A DNA stretch of 64,000 bases from NCBI GenBank assembly GCA_963717955.1, contig CAVQXR010000001.1:1984001-2048000 (forward strand), written 5' to 3'. Position numbers and translations under genes: made by a program. The stretch is from CAVQXR01 sp963717955 (GTDB lineage Bacteria; Actinomycetota; Thermoleophilia; Gaiellales; Gaiellaceae). This document shows, one piece after another, positions 47,299 to 55,933 of the stretch; within the stretch, counting starts at the first letter, position 1; each line of letters opens with the position of its first letter. The notes under the pieces were generated by a model. It was not told where the DNA came from and ran no database searches. It was given only the letters and a program-made list of their open reading frames with translations.

Positions 47299-47409
47299 GG
47301 CGGCGCCAGCGCCGCTGAGAGCGGCAAGGGGACATGTCCAGGTGCCTGGCACGTGCCTGGCACGTGCCAGGCACCACGGGGAAGGATCGTGCCGTCCGCG
47401 GCGCGGGCC
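47299..47409. repeat. Palindromic repeat unit, copy 1 of 2 (111 bp)
   Basis: This unit and the one at 47483 have the same length and about 100 of 111 matching bases. It contains GGACATGTCC, two direct GTGCCTGGCAC blocks and a perfect 22-bp palindrome at 47353-47374 (halves GTGCCTGGCAC and GTGCCAGGCAC). The 3' part reads GGGGAAGGATCGTGCCGTCC. It lies in a 390-bp gap with no supported gene; minus-strand open frames here are by-products of the repeat. Confidence 0.75.
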
Positions 47410-47482
47410 AAGGCTCCGGGTGGTACCGCACGGCCTGCTCGAGATCCGGCCCGCGGGCGCCGGACGTCGAAGACGACCCGTA

Positions 47483-47593
47483 GGCGGCGCCAGCGCTGCC
47501 GCGAGCGGCCGAGGGACATGTCCAGGTGCCTGGCACGTGCCTGGCACGTGCCAGGCACGTCGGGGAAGGATCGTGCCGTCCGCGGCGCGGGCC
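47483..47593. repeat. Palindromic repeat unit, copy 2 of 2 (111 bp)
   Basis: Direct repeat of copy 1 at a spacing of 184 bp, with the 22-bp palindrome at 47537-47558. Differences cluster in three short blocks, so the hairpin parts are kept while flanks drift. The arrangement fits a REP/REPIN-like or MITE-like family. It ends about 40 bp before the -10 region of the next response-regulator gene. Confidence 0.75.
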
Positions 47594-47631
47594 GCGGCTC
47601 CGGAGCGGATCGGCCCGATTTCAGCCGGTCG

Positions 47632-47637
47632 TAACAT
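47632..47637 (+). promoter_or_regulatory. Putative -10 box for the second two-component operon
   Basis: TAACAT lies 21 nt before ATG 47658. A TAGGAG Shine-Dalgarno stands between them. No clear -35 box. Confidence 0.35.
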
Positions 47638-47657
47638 TCCACCGGTTGAATAGGAGC

Positions 47658-48335
47658 ATGCCCACCGTCCTCGTTGTGGACGACGAGCAGATCGTCCGCG
47701 AGGTCGTCTGCACGTACCTCGAGCGGGAGGGCTACCGCGTGCTCCAGGCCGCCGACGGCGTCAGTGCGCGCGCGATGCTCGAACAGGGCCAGCCGAGCCT
47801 CGTCGTCCTCGATCTGATGCTGCCCGGCGTCGACGGCCTCGAGCTGTGCCGCTGGATCCGCAGCACCTCGGAGCTGCCCGTGATCATGCTGACGGCCCGC
47901 GGCGAGGAGGCCGACCGGATCGTGGGGCTCGAGCTCGGCGCGGACGACTACGTGACGAAGCCCTTCTCGCCGCGGGAGCTCGTCGCGCGCGTGAAGACCG
48001 TGCTGCGTCGATCCGCCCCGCAGCTGGCCACGGGCGAGCGGCTCGTCTTCGACGAGCTCTCGATCGACTCGCGCACGCGCGAAGTGTGGCGCTCCGACCG
48101 TCAGCTGAAGCTGACCGCGAAGGAGTTCGACCTGCTCTGGTTCCTGGCGCGCCACCCGCGGCAGGTGTTCTCGCGGGACCAGCTGATGGACCGGGTGTGG
48201 GGTTACACGTCGGCTCTCGACACCGGCACCGTCACCGTCCACGTCAGGCGGCTGCGCGAGAAGATCGAGGCCGATCCGGCACGTCCCGAGCACCTGCAGA
48301 CGGTCTGGGGCGTCGGCTACCGGTTCGTGCCGTGA
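47658..48335 (+). CDS. OmpR/PhoB-family response regulator
   Basis: 225 residues. Receiver: VVDDEQ acidic pair, Asp52 in VVLDLMLPG, Thr in MLTARG and Lys in YVTKPFSP. DNA-binding winged helix: LTAKEFDLLWFLARHPRQVFS and TVTVHVRRLREKIE. The stop overlaps the kinase start (GTGA). TAGGAGC precedes the ATG. The regulated genes are not evident. Confidence 0.92.
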   Translation: MPTVLVVDDEQIVREVVCTYLEREGYRVLQAADGVSARAMLEQGQPSLVVLDLMLPGVDGLELCRWIRSTSELPVIMLTARGEEADRIVGLELGADDYVTKPFSPRELVARVKTVLRRSAPQLATGERLVFDELSIDSRTREVWRSDRQLKLTAKEFDLLWFLARHPRQVFSRDQLMDRVWGYTSALDTGTVTVHVRRLREKIEADPARPEHLQTVWGVGYRFVP

Positions 48336-49405
48336 TCGAGTTCGCCCTCGCCGTCGCGTTCGCGACTCTCGGCGTGGGCATCGCCGCCGCTCTGCTCGTC
48401 CGCAGGCTCCCGTCGGTCAGGCTCCAGGTGCTCGGCCTCGCCGTTGTCGCCGTCGTCCTCCCGCTTGCGGCCGTCGCACTCTCGGGAGTCGTCATGTTCG
48501 GCGACGGCCACGACGCCGTCGTGGTCGGTGTCGCCGCTGCGTCGGCCGGCGTCGCGCTCGGTGCCGCGCTGTGGCTCGGCAGCTCCATCTCACGTCCGCT
48601 CGAACGCCTGCGGGCCACCTCCGGCGCGCTCGCGCGAGGCGACCTCTCCGCCCGTGCCGACGAGGACGGCCCGGCCGAGGTCGTCGAGCTGGCCTCGACG
48701 CTCAACGAGATGGCAACGAATCTCGAGGGCCTCTTCGACGCGCGGCGCCAGCTCGTCGCGTGGGCGAGCCACGATCTGCGGACTCCCCTCGCCAACATGC
48801 AGGCGATGCTCGAGGCGCTCGAGGACGGCCTCGTCGAGCCCGAGCGCTACCTGCCCGCGCTGCGCGAGCAGGTGCGAACCCTCACCGGCCTCGTCGACGA
48901 CCTCTTCGAGCTCGCGCGAATCGACGCGGGCGCGCTCACGGTCGAGCTCCGCGAGGCGCGGCTCCCCGTGCTCGTCGAGTCCTGCTTGCGTGGCGTAGAG
49001 GCCGAGGCCCGCGCCCGGCAGATCCACCTGGACGCGCGAGTTCCCGTCGAGACCCCGCCGGTTCGCTGCGCCCCCGACAAGGTCGAGCGGGTCCTTCTGA
49101 ACCTCCTCACGAACGCACTTCGACACACGCCTTCGGACGGCTCGGTGGCCGTGCTCGTCGCACCCGGGGCCGCGGAGGTGCGGGTGAGCGTCGAGGACAC
49201 CGGCGAGGGGATCCCTCCGGACGCGCTGAAGCGCGTCTTCGACCGTTTCTTCCGCATCGACGAGGCCCGCTCGCGGGCGACGGGTGGCGCGGGGCTCGGG
49301 CTCGCGATCGCCCGCGGCCTCGTCGAGGCCCAGGGCGGGCGCATCTGGGCCGAGAACCGCGAGGGCGGCGGCGCCCGGATCAGCTTCACGCTCCCGGCAG
49401 CGTAG
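48332..49405 (+). CDS. Membrane sensor histidine kinase
   Basis: 357 residues. Three N-terminal transmembrane helices (about 2-22, 31-52 and 62-82) with hardly any extracytoplasmic part, then a HAMP domain (SRPLERLRATSGALARGDLS). HisKA box VAWASHDLRTPLANM with His147. HATPase motifs NLLTNALRHTP, EDTGEGIPP and GGAGLGLAIARGL. The lack of a periplasmic sensor suggests it senses membrane state or through a partner protein. Confidence 0.92.
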   Translation: MIEFALAVAFATLGVGIAAALLVRRLPSVRLQVLGLAVVAVVLPLAAVALSGVVMFGDGHDAVVVGVAAASAGVALGAALWLGSSISRPLERLRATSGALARGDLSARADEDGPAEVVELASTLNEMATNLEGLFDARRQLVAWASHDLRTPLANMQAMLEALEDGLVEPERYLPALREQVRTLTGLVDDLFELARIDAGALTVELREARLPVLVESCLRGVEAEARARQIHLDARVPVETPPVRCAPDKVERVLLNLLTNALRHTPSDGSVAVLVAPGAAEVRVSVEDTGEGIPPDALKRVFDRFFRIDEARSRATGGAGLGLAIARGLVEAQGGRIWAENREGGGARISFTLPAA

Positions 49406-49433
49406 GCACCGCCGGCGCTACCACCGCGGACGC

Positions 49434-50609
49434 TCAGGCCCCGATCCCGTGCAGCCTCCGTACGTTGCCGCCGAGGATGCCGGCACCGATCGTCTCGGCC
49501 TCCGGCCGCGTCAACCAGGTGCGATCGACTGCCGTCCCGAGCACCCGTCCGAGCGCCTCGCGGCCGAGCTGGGCCGACAACCAGATCACCTCGGGCTCCG
49601 TCGCCTCGTCGGAGCCGTAGAAGATCTTCGCAGGCGGGGCAGCGCCGATCAGCACCTCCAGCTTCTGATCGATCGCGAGCGTCGCCCACGGCAGCGTGAT
49701 CGAGATCTCGAGGTAGACGTGCGGGAGCACGGACGCGACGAACGCGCCCTCCTCGAGCCATGGCCACCCGGAATGGATGAGGACGACCGGCTGATCCTGG
49801 TGCTCGGAGAGCAGCGGGAAGAGGTCCTGCGGGCGGGCGTGGCCGAGCACGATCGCCGGGTCGCCGCCGCCACAGTGGATGTGGACGGGCCGGTCGTTGC
49901 GCCTCGCAACCTCCAGCGTACGGCGGAGCAACCGGTCGCGGATCGGCTTCGCATGGGCACGGCTCTCCGCGAAGCCGTCGTCGCGCCAGAGCTTGAAGAC
50001 GCGGTCGCAGTAGTCGGCGGGCGGGTCGTCGACGTCGAGGCCGGTGCGGTAGGCGATCACGCTCTTGAACGCGACGAGGCTCGCGTCGGAGGCGGCCCGC
50101 TCGAGCTCGGCGACGAATGATTCCTCGAGCTCGCGGAACGAGCTCGCCCGCCCGCGGAGCTCGACGATGAAGGGCTCGATCCGAGCGACGCGATGCACGG
50201 TCGCCCCCGAATCGGCGGCGAAGTCCTGGCGCGAGATCGTCGGCTGCGGGTAGCCCTCGTCGTAGACGAGCCCGGCGACGTTCGCCGTCTCCCAGAGCCG
50301 CCGGTTGTACGCGACCGGGTCTGCGTCGAGCGCATCGAAGCGCGCGTGGGCCACGTCCGTCTTCTCCGCGGCGACGCCGAGGTGCTCGGCGAGCCGCCGG
50401 CGCATCGTCAGCGCGAGCGGCGTGCTGTCGGTGAGCACGCCGAGGTGAGCGCTCATGCCCTCGTCGACGAGACCGGACGAGATCAGGCACATGCCGAGCA
50501 TGGTGATCCTGTCCTCGAAGCCCAGGGGGTCCTGCACGAGCAGGTCGGCGTTGCGCCACGGGTGGCAGTGTGCGTCGACGACGGGTGCGGTGGACAGGTC
50601 GATGACCAT
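49434..50609 (-). CDS. Amidohydrolase-superfamily (amidohydrolase 2) protein, FluG N-domain-like
   Basis: 391 residues from ATG 50609. Metal motif DAHCHPW at the N-terminus (residues 13-19), PVHIHCGGGDP mid-protein (about 228), VVLIHSGWPW (about 263) and GSDEATEPE with the catalytic Asp (about 316). TIM-barrel hydrolase. Paired with a GS-family gene 2 bp away on the same strand, as the two halves are fused in fungal FluG. It probably hydrolyses an amide or cyclic product; the substrate is unknown. Confidence 0.87.
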   Translation of the reverse strand: MVIDLSTAPVVDAHCHPWRNADLLVQDPLGFEDRITMLGMCLISSGLVDEGMSAHLGVLTDSTPLALTMRRRLAEHLGVAAEKTDVAHARFDALDADPVAYNRRLWETANVAGLVYDEGYPQPTISRQDFAADSGATVHRVARIEPFIVELRGRASSFRELEESFVAELERAASDASLVAFKSVIAYRTGLDVDDPPADYCDRVFKLWRDDGFAESRAHAKPIRDRLLRRTLEVARRNDRPVHIHCGGGDPAIVLGHARPQDLFPLLSEHQDQPVVLIHSGWPWLEEGAFVASVLPHVYLEISITLPWATLAIDQKLEVLIGAAPPAKIFYGSDEATEPEVIWLSAQLGREALGRVLGTAVDRTWLTRPEAETIGAGILGGNVRRLHGIGA

Positions 50610-50611
50610 GC

Positions 50612-51934
50612 TCAGTACCTCCAACGATGCTTGGTCACGAGCGCCTCCTCGTCGAGCCCGGCCGAGGCCTCGACCTCGGCGCGGCGCACGGCGACGACGC
50701 GGTCGTGCAGGTACGGGCCCATCGCGTCGCGCAGGGCCTCCGATGCGGCCAGCTCGTCGGCCGCCTCCGCGAGGGTCCGCGGCAGGCGGGGCGGCCGGTC
50801 CGCCTCCGGAAGATCCTCGGGATCTGCGCTCACCGGCGGCGGTGGCTCGAGCCCGCGCTCGAGCCCGTGCAGGCCCGCGGCGAGGAGGGCGCCGAGGGCG
50901 AGGTACGGGTTGGCCGCCCCGTCCGGAGACTTCCACTCGACGTTCGCGGAGCTGTTCGCCCACGGTGTCCCGCCTCCCTCCAGACGGAGCGCCGCCTCGC
51001 GGTTCTCGTTGCCCCAGCAGGCGTACGCCCCGGCCCAGCGAGACGGCTGCAGCCGGTGATAGGAGAGGGCGGTCGGCGCGCCGACGGCGAGCAGCGCGGG
51101 CAGATGCGCGAGCATCCCCGCGAGGAACGAGGCGCCGGCCGGCCGCATTCCCTCCGGCCCGTGGCCGCCGGCCAGCTGGTTCACGCCGTCCCGCCACACG
51201 CTCACATGGACGTGCGCGCCGCTGCCGACCGACCCGGCGAGCACGCGGGGGGCGAAGCTCGCGCGCCATCCTCCCGTCGCGGCGACCGTATGGACGACCT
51301 GCCGGGCGAGAAGCGACTCGTCGCAGGCTCGGAGCGGATCGCGAACCGGCAGCGACATCTCCATCTGTCCGTTCGAGTACTCCGGGTGGATCTGCTCGGG
51401 AACGATCCCCGACTCGTCGAGCGCGTCGAACAGGTCGAGGATCATGCCCCCGGTCTGACCGAAGGTGACCGCCCCGTACCCGGGACCGTCGTGCAGCGCC
51501 TCGAACCCCTCGGGGCCGTCGTCGCCGACGACCCATTCGAGCTCCCAGGCGGCCTGCAGCTCGACGCCGAGACCGAGCGCACGCTCGACCATGCGGCGCA
51601 GGAACCGCCGCTGACAGCCCTCCCAGGGCTCTCCGTCCTGCCGGTAGTGGTCGAGCGGGGCGAAGCCCCAGCCCGGGGCACCGCCGAGCACGGACGCGGC
51701 GTCGAGGTCCGGCCGGACGCGGAGCTCCCCGCTCGGGCTGTAGAGCTCCGGATCGTGCGCGAACGAGTCGTCGCCGAGGGAGAGCCCCCAGACCTCCCCC
51801 CAGCCCATCCCACGCTCGGCGACGCTGGCGAGTCGGTCGATCGACACGCACTTCATGCGCCCGATCCCGCCGTTGTCCATGAGCACGAGCGCGACCGTAC
51901 GCACGCCCGCATCCCGCAGCTCCTCGACGGTCAT
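50612..51934 (-). CDS. Glutamine-synthetase-family ligase (gamma-glutamyl-amide synthetase type)
   Basis: 440 residues. GS catalytic motifs: EYSNGQMEMSLP (metal/glutamate), GSGAHVHVSVW (ATP/Glu site), GNENREAALRL and VEWKSPDGAANPYLALGALL. The N-terminal GRMKCVSID replaces the usual RGK-type motif. Divergent from GlnA, so it probably joins glutamate to an amine other than ammonia, as PuuA and IpuC do. The ATG overlaps the stop of the small upstream frame, and the gene is followed by the amidohydrolase. It faces the ABC importer operon across 316 bp. Confidence 0.88.
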   Translation of the reverse strand: MTVEELRDAGVRTVALVLMDNGGIGRMKCVSIDRLASVAERGMGWGEVWGLSLGDDSFAHDPELYSPSGELRVRPDLDAASVLGGAPGWGFAPLDHYRQDGEPWEGCQRRFLRRMVERALGLGVELQAAWELEWVVGDDGPEGFEALHDGPGYGAVTFGQTGGMILDLFDALDESGIVPEQIHPEYSNGQMEMSLPVRDPLRACDESLLARQVVHTVAATGGWRASFAPRVLAGSVGSGAHVHVSVWRDGVNQLAGGHGPEGMRPAGASFLAGMLAHLPALLAVGAPTALSYHRLQPSRWAGAYACWGNENREAALRLEGGGTPWANSSANVEWKSPDGAANPYLALGALLAAGLHGLERGLEPPPPVSADPEDLPEADRPPRLPRTLAEAADELAASEALRDAMGPYLHDRVVAVRRAEVEASAGLDEEALVTKHRWRY

Positions 51935-52208
51935 GCGACGGGATCGTACGCGAAGGCCGGCCACCAGCCGGCGGAGAGCGCCAGATTCGCGTCGTCGAAC
52001 CGGCCGGCCTCGACGTCCGCAAGCGCCGGCACGAAGGCCGAAACGGAGCTGCTCGCCGTCCGGTGGTGGGAGCCGACGTGGGCGGGCAACCACCTGTCCG
52101 GAGGCGACCGATCCGACCATCGAACCCGTCGGCGCGGTCGCGGGCGAGGACCGCCTCGACTCCCGCCGGGGCACGATCTCGAGCCGCCGCCTGCAGGACG
52201 TCCGTCAT
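51931..52208 (-). CDS. Small gene upstream of the GS-family ligase, apparently frameshifted near 52110-52118
   Basis: The frame from ATG 52208 reads MTDVLQAAARDRAPAGVEAV and on to ADGFDG, then loses coding character. A different frame resumes with DRWLPAHVGSHHRTASS and ends LSAGWWPAFAYDPVA with TGA overlapping the GS ATG (ATGA). Both halves have strong GC3 bias. The shift is -1, or equivalently two +1 insertions. With the break repaired the protein would be about 92 residues. Family unrecognised. The tight coupling suggests it works with the ligase. Confidence 0.45.
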
Positions 52209-52236
52209 TCCTCTGGATCGCCCTCCGCCGGGCGGT

Positions 52237-52242
52237 TACAGT
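52237..52242 (+). promoter_or_regulatory. Putative -10 box for a leaderless livG transcript
   Basis: TACAGT ends 8 nt before ATG 52251, and no ribosome-binding site is seen between them. This distance would start transcription within a base or two of the ATG. The -35 element is unclear. Confidence 0.4.
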
Positions 52243-52250
52243 CAAGCCCC

Positions 52251-53039
52251 ATGGCAGCCCCGACGGCGACCGTGCCGACGACCCGGACGACGCTTTCGCT
52301 CGAGCACGTCGTGAAGCTGTTTCGCGGCCTCCGGGCACTCGACGGCGTGTCGCTCACGGTCGCCGAGGGCGAGATCGTCGGGCTGATCGGGCCGAACGGA
52401 AGCGGCAAGACGACCCTGCTCAACATCGCGAGTGGGGTGCTGCGACCGACCGAGGGGCGCGTGCTCGTCGGCGACCGCGTTGCGACCGGACGGCGCCCTC
52501 ACGAGGTCGCGCGCCTCGGCCTTGGACGAACCTTCCAGCAGGTCCGCCTGTTCGCGGAGATGACGGTCGCCGAGAACGTCGAGGTCGGCGCGGTGGCAAG
52601 AGGCCAGGACGAGGCCCGTGTCGAGGAGTTGCTCGGACGCCTCGGGCTGGCGGGAGATCGCGACCGGCTCGCAGCGACGCTCGCCTACGGTCAGCAGCGC
52701 CGGGTCGAGATCGCCCGCGCGCTCGCGGGACGGCCGCGCTTCCTGCTCCTCGACGAGCCCGCCGCCGGGATGAACGAGCGGGAGTCCGACGAGCTGCTGG
52801 CCACGATCCGCGCCGTCCGCGACGACGAGGGCTGCGCGGTGCTGATCGTCGACCACGACCTCAGGCTGATCATGCGTCTCTGCGAGCGAATCCACGTGCT
52901 CGCGGAAGGGCGGACGATCTGCGAGGGCACGGCCGAGGCCGTGCGGCACGACCCGGCGGTGATCGAGGCCTACCTGGGCACGGCGGCAACGACCGCCGGC
53001 CGGCCGGGAACCACACCGAACGAGGAGGACAAGGGATGA
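52251..53039 (+). CDS. livG: Branched-chain amino acid/amide ABC transporter, ATP-binding protein LivG
   Basis: 262 residues. Walker A GPNGSGKTT (about 47-55), Q-loop in GLGRTFQQVRLFAEMTVAEN, signature LAYGQQRRVEIARAL, Walker B FLLLDEPAAGM and H-loop IVDHD. First gene of the order livG-SBP-livF-livH-livM, unlike the usual K-H-M-G-F. It powers uptake with LivF. The stop overlaps the SBP start (ATGA). Confidence 0.93.
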   Translation: MAAPTATVPTTRTTLSLEHVVKLFRGLRALDGVSLTVAEGEIVGLIGPNGSGKTTLLNIASGVLRPTEGRVLVGDRVATGRRPHEVARLGLGRTFQQVRLFAEMTVAENVEVGAVARGQDEARVEELLGRLGLAGDRDRLAATLAYGQQRRVEIARALAGRPRFLLLDEPAAGMNERESDELLATIRAVRDDEGCAVLIVDHDLRLIMRLCERIHVLAEGRTICEGTAEAVRHDPAVIEAYLGTAATTAGRPGTTPNEEDKG

Positions 53040-54298
53040 CGAAGAGAACGCTCGCGCTGCTCTTGCTCGCGTCGACGATCGCTTTCGCGGCCGTCGCGGC
53101 GGGCTGCGGCGGCGGTGACGAGGGCACCGAGGAGCCCGCGCCGGCGGAGACGACGGCGCCCGCCGATACCGCCCCCGCCGAGACGGGAGCGGCGACCGAC
53201 GGAGGCACGACCGAGCCGCTCACCCTGCGCATCGGGTTCTCGGCGGCGCTGTCGGGCCCGTACGCCGCCTACGACCAGCCGCTCGTGAACGGGATGGAGT
53301 TCGCCGCCGAGGAGATCAACGCGGCCGGCGGCAACGTCACCGTGGAGCTTGCGATCAAGGACAACAAGGGTGACCAGACGCAGACCGTCACCGCCGCGCA
53401 GGAGCTTCTCGACGACGGGATCGCCGTTCAGATCCTGACGACCGCCGACGCGAGCGTCGCCGTCGGTCAGCTCGTCTCCGCCGCCGGCGGGATCGTCACG
53501 GTCGGCGGCAACACGGCGCCGGCGATCGTGCGTGACATCGGCGAGCGCGCCGTCTCGTTCGTGTTCGGCGACAACGGGCAGGCCTCGGCCGGGGCCCAGT
53601 ACGCCTGCGAGACGGGCTACGCGAGCGCGTACACGATCGGCTCGCCCGAGATCCCGTACACGAAGGACATGGGGCCGTTCTTCGCGGACGCATTCTCGAA
53701 CATCTGCGGTGGCGAGATCGTCGGCGAGGACACGTTCAAGATCGGGCAGACCGACTTCGCCACGGTCGTGACGAAGATCCAGAACGCGGACCCGCAGCCC
53801 GACGTGATCTTCTCGCCGATCTTCGTGCCCGACTCGGGCGCGTTCCTGAAGCAGCTCCGTTCGGCCGGCGTGACCATCCCGGTCATCTCGACCGACGGCA
53901 ACGACTCGTCCCTGTTCGTGGACTCCGGCGGCAGCGCGGTCGACGGCACCGTGTACACGACGCACGGGTTCAACTCCCCGGGGAGCGAGATCGAGACGTT
54001 CATCGCCGCGTACACGGAATGGAAGGGCGAGGCGCCCGAGTCGAACACGTTCGAGGCGATCGGTCGCGACAACGTCTACGCGCTCGTCGAGGCGGCGCAG
54101 AACGCGGGCTCCGTCGAGCCCGACGCGCTCCTCGCAGCGATCCTCGCACTCGCGGACGTGCCGCTGCTCACCGGTGCGACGACGATGGACCCGGCGACCC
54201 GGTTCCCCAACAAGGAGATCACGCTCGTCCAGATGGACGGGACGGAGTTCACGCTCCTCGAGGCGATCATCCCGAGCTACATCGCCCCGGCCGGGTAA
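53036..54298 (+). CDS. Substrate-binding lipoprotein of a branched-chain amino acid/amide-type ABC transporter
   Basis: 420 residues. Signal peptide with lipobox VAAGC (Cys near 23). A low-complexity linker rich in Ala, Thr, Pro and Glu (about 30-60) precedes the type I periplasmic binding fold: LRIGFSAALSGPYAAYDQPL, GMEFAAEEINAAGGN and FSPIFVPDSGAFLKQLRSAG. HAAT-family receptors take leucine, urea, short-chain amides or aromatic acids. The divergent gamma-glutamyl-ligase pair suggests an amine or amide ligand, as inference. Confidence 0.92.
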   Translation: MTKRTLALLLLASTIAFAAVAAGCGGGDEGTEEPAPAETTAPADTAPAETGAATDGGTTEPLTLRIGFSAALSGPYAAYDQPLVNGMEFAAEEINAAGGNVTVELAIKDNKGDQTQTVTAAQELLDDGIAVQILTTADASVAVGQLVSAAGGIVTVGGNTAPAIVRDIGERAVSFVFGDNGQASAGAQYACETGYASAYTIGSPEIPYTKDMGPFFADAFSNICGGEIVGEDTFKIGQTDFATVVTKIQNADPQPDVIFSPIFVPDSGAFLKQLRSAGVTIPVISTDGNDSSLFVDSGGSAVDGTVYTTHGFNSPGSEIETFIAAYTEWKGEAPESNTFEAIGRDNVYALVEAAQNAGSVEPDALLAAILALADVPLLTGATTMDPATRFPNKEITLVQMDGTEFTLLEAIIPSYIAPAG

Positions 54299-54302
54299 CG
54301 AA

Positions 54303-55030
54303 GTGAAGGAGCTGCTGCGGGCCGAGAATCTGGTCGTCCGCTACGGCCCGATCGTCGCGATCCGCAGCGTCTCCCTTCGCGTCGAGCAGGGCGAGATCGT
54401 CGCTCTGCTCGGCGCGAACGGGGCCGGGAAGTCGAGCCTCCTGAACGCGGTCGCCGGGCTCGTGCCGGCGGCCGGAGGGCGGATCGTGTTCCGCGACGAG
54501 GAGATCCAGCGACTGCCCGACGGAGCAGATCGTCCGCAAGGGCGTCGCGCTCACGCCCGAGGGCAGGCGGGTCTTCCCCAAGCTCACCGTCGCCGACAAC
54601 CTCCGCCTCGGAGCCGTGCCGCAGCGCGACCGGCAGGCCACGGAGGCCGCCCGCGAGCGCGTCTTCGAGCTGTTCCCGATCCTTCGCGAGCGTTCCGGGC
54701 AGGCTGCCGGCACGCTCTCGGGCGGTCAGCAGCAGATGCTCGCGATCGGCCGCTCGCTGATGGCGGGCCCAGCGCTCCTCCTCCTCGACGAGCCCTCGCT
54801 CGGCCTCGCGCCGATCCTCGTCGACCAGATCTTCGAGCTCATCGTGCGGCTGCGCGACGAGGGCACGACGGTGCTCCTGGTCGAGCAGAACGTCCACCGC
54901 TCGCTCGAGATCGCCGACCGCGCGTACGTGCTCGTCAAACGGAGAGGTCGAGCGGGAGGGGCCCGCTGCCGAGCTCCGCGCCTCCGCCGAGATCGAGCGC
55001 GCCTACCTCGGCATCGGGGTGAGCGAATGA
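54303..55030 (+). CDS. livF: ABC transporter ATP-binding protein LivF (two +1 frameshifts near 54516 and 54937)
   Basis: From GTG 54303. Walker A GANGAGKSS and the family pattern hold to EEIQRLP. An extra C in CCC (54516-54518) breaks the frame. The next part has LSGGQQQMLAIGRSL and Walker B LLLLDEPSLGL. An extra A in AAA (54937-54939) then breaks the end. Removing both gives about 242 residues ending in ERAYLGIGVSE with a TGA overlapping the livH ATG. All catalytic motifs remain, which argues for recent error or recoding rather than old decay. Confidence 0.85.
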
Positions 55031-55933
55031 TCGTCCTCGCCGATGTGGCGCAGGAGACGATCCAGCAGATCATCAACGCCCTCTCGCTCGGCTCGATCTA
55101 CGCCCTGCTCGCGCTCGGGCTCGCGATGGTGTTCTCGATCCTCGGCCTCGTCAACTTCGCCCACGGCGAGCTCGTGACCGTGGCCGCGTACACGATGTAC
55201 CTCCTCCACACGGAGGACGTCCCGTTCGCCGTGCAGGTGCCCGCCGCGATCCTCGCAGCAATCGTGGCGGCCGTGCTGATGGAACGGATCGCGTTCAGGC
55301 CCCTCCGGGGGGCGGGGTTCGTCACCCTCCTGTTCTCGAGCTTCGCGATCTCGGTCGTCATCCAGAACATCCTCCTGGCCGCGATCTCGCCGCGCCAGAA
55401 GGGCGTCCCGCTGCCCGACCTCTTCAACGAGGCAATCAGCATCGGTGACTTCACGATCGGCTGGCTGCAGGTGATCACGACGATCACGTGCCTCGGCGCG
55501 CTCGCCCTGCTCACGCTGTTCCTGCGCCGGTCGACGCAGGGGCTCGGCATGCTCGCCGCGGCACAGGACTTCCAGGTCGCACGCCTGATGGGGATCCCGG
55601 CGAACCGCGTGATCGCGACCGCGTTCGCGATCTCGGGGGCGCTCGCCGGGCTCGCGGCGATCTTCATCCTCGCGCGCCGCGGCACGGTCGAGCCGGGGAT
55701 GGGCTTCAATCCCGGTGCTCAAGGCCTTCATCGCCAGCGTGATCGGAGGGCTCGGCTCGCTCACGGGCGCCGTCATGGGCGGATTCGTGCTCGCCGCGAT
55801 CGAGGTCGGCCTCGACGCCACCCTCCCGAACGACCTCCTCGGCTTCCGGGACGCGTTCGCGCTCGGGATCGTGATCGTGATCCTGTACGTCCGGCCGGAG
55901 GGCCTGCTGGTGCGGCCTGCGGAGGCACGATGA
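55027..55933 (+). CDS. livH: ABC transporter permease LivH (+1 frameshift near 55711)
   Basis: ATG inside the livF stop (ATGA). The frame is broken after GMGFNP by an extra C in CCC (55711-55713) and continues as LKAFIASVIGGLGSLTGAV, the LivH signature, then LYVRPEGLLVRPAEA. Eight or so transmembrane helices. About 301 residues if repaired. The stop overlaps the livM ATG (ATGA). Confidence 0.85.

Noticed and set aside
46971..48293. Long minus-strand open frame over mutY, the repeats and the response regulator
   Set aside because: Antisense to clear genes; the repeated AWHVPGTCQAPGH-like text comes from the palindromic repeats.
50627..53035. Open frame upstream of the substrate-binding protein in its own frame
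   Set aside because: Antisense to the GS-family ligase and out of frame with livG; the signal peptide fixes the start at 53036.
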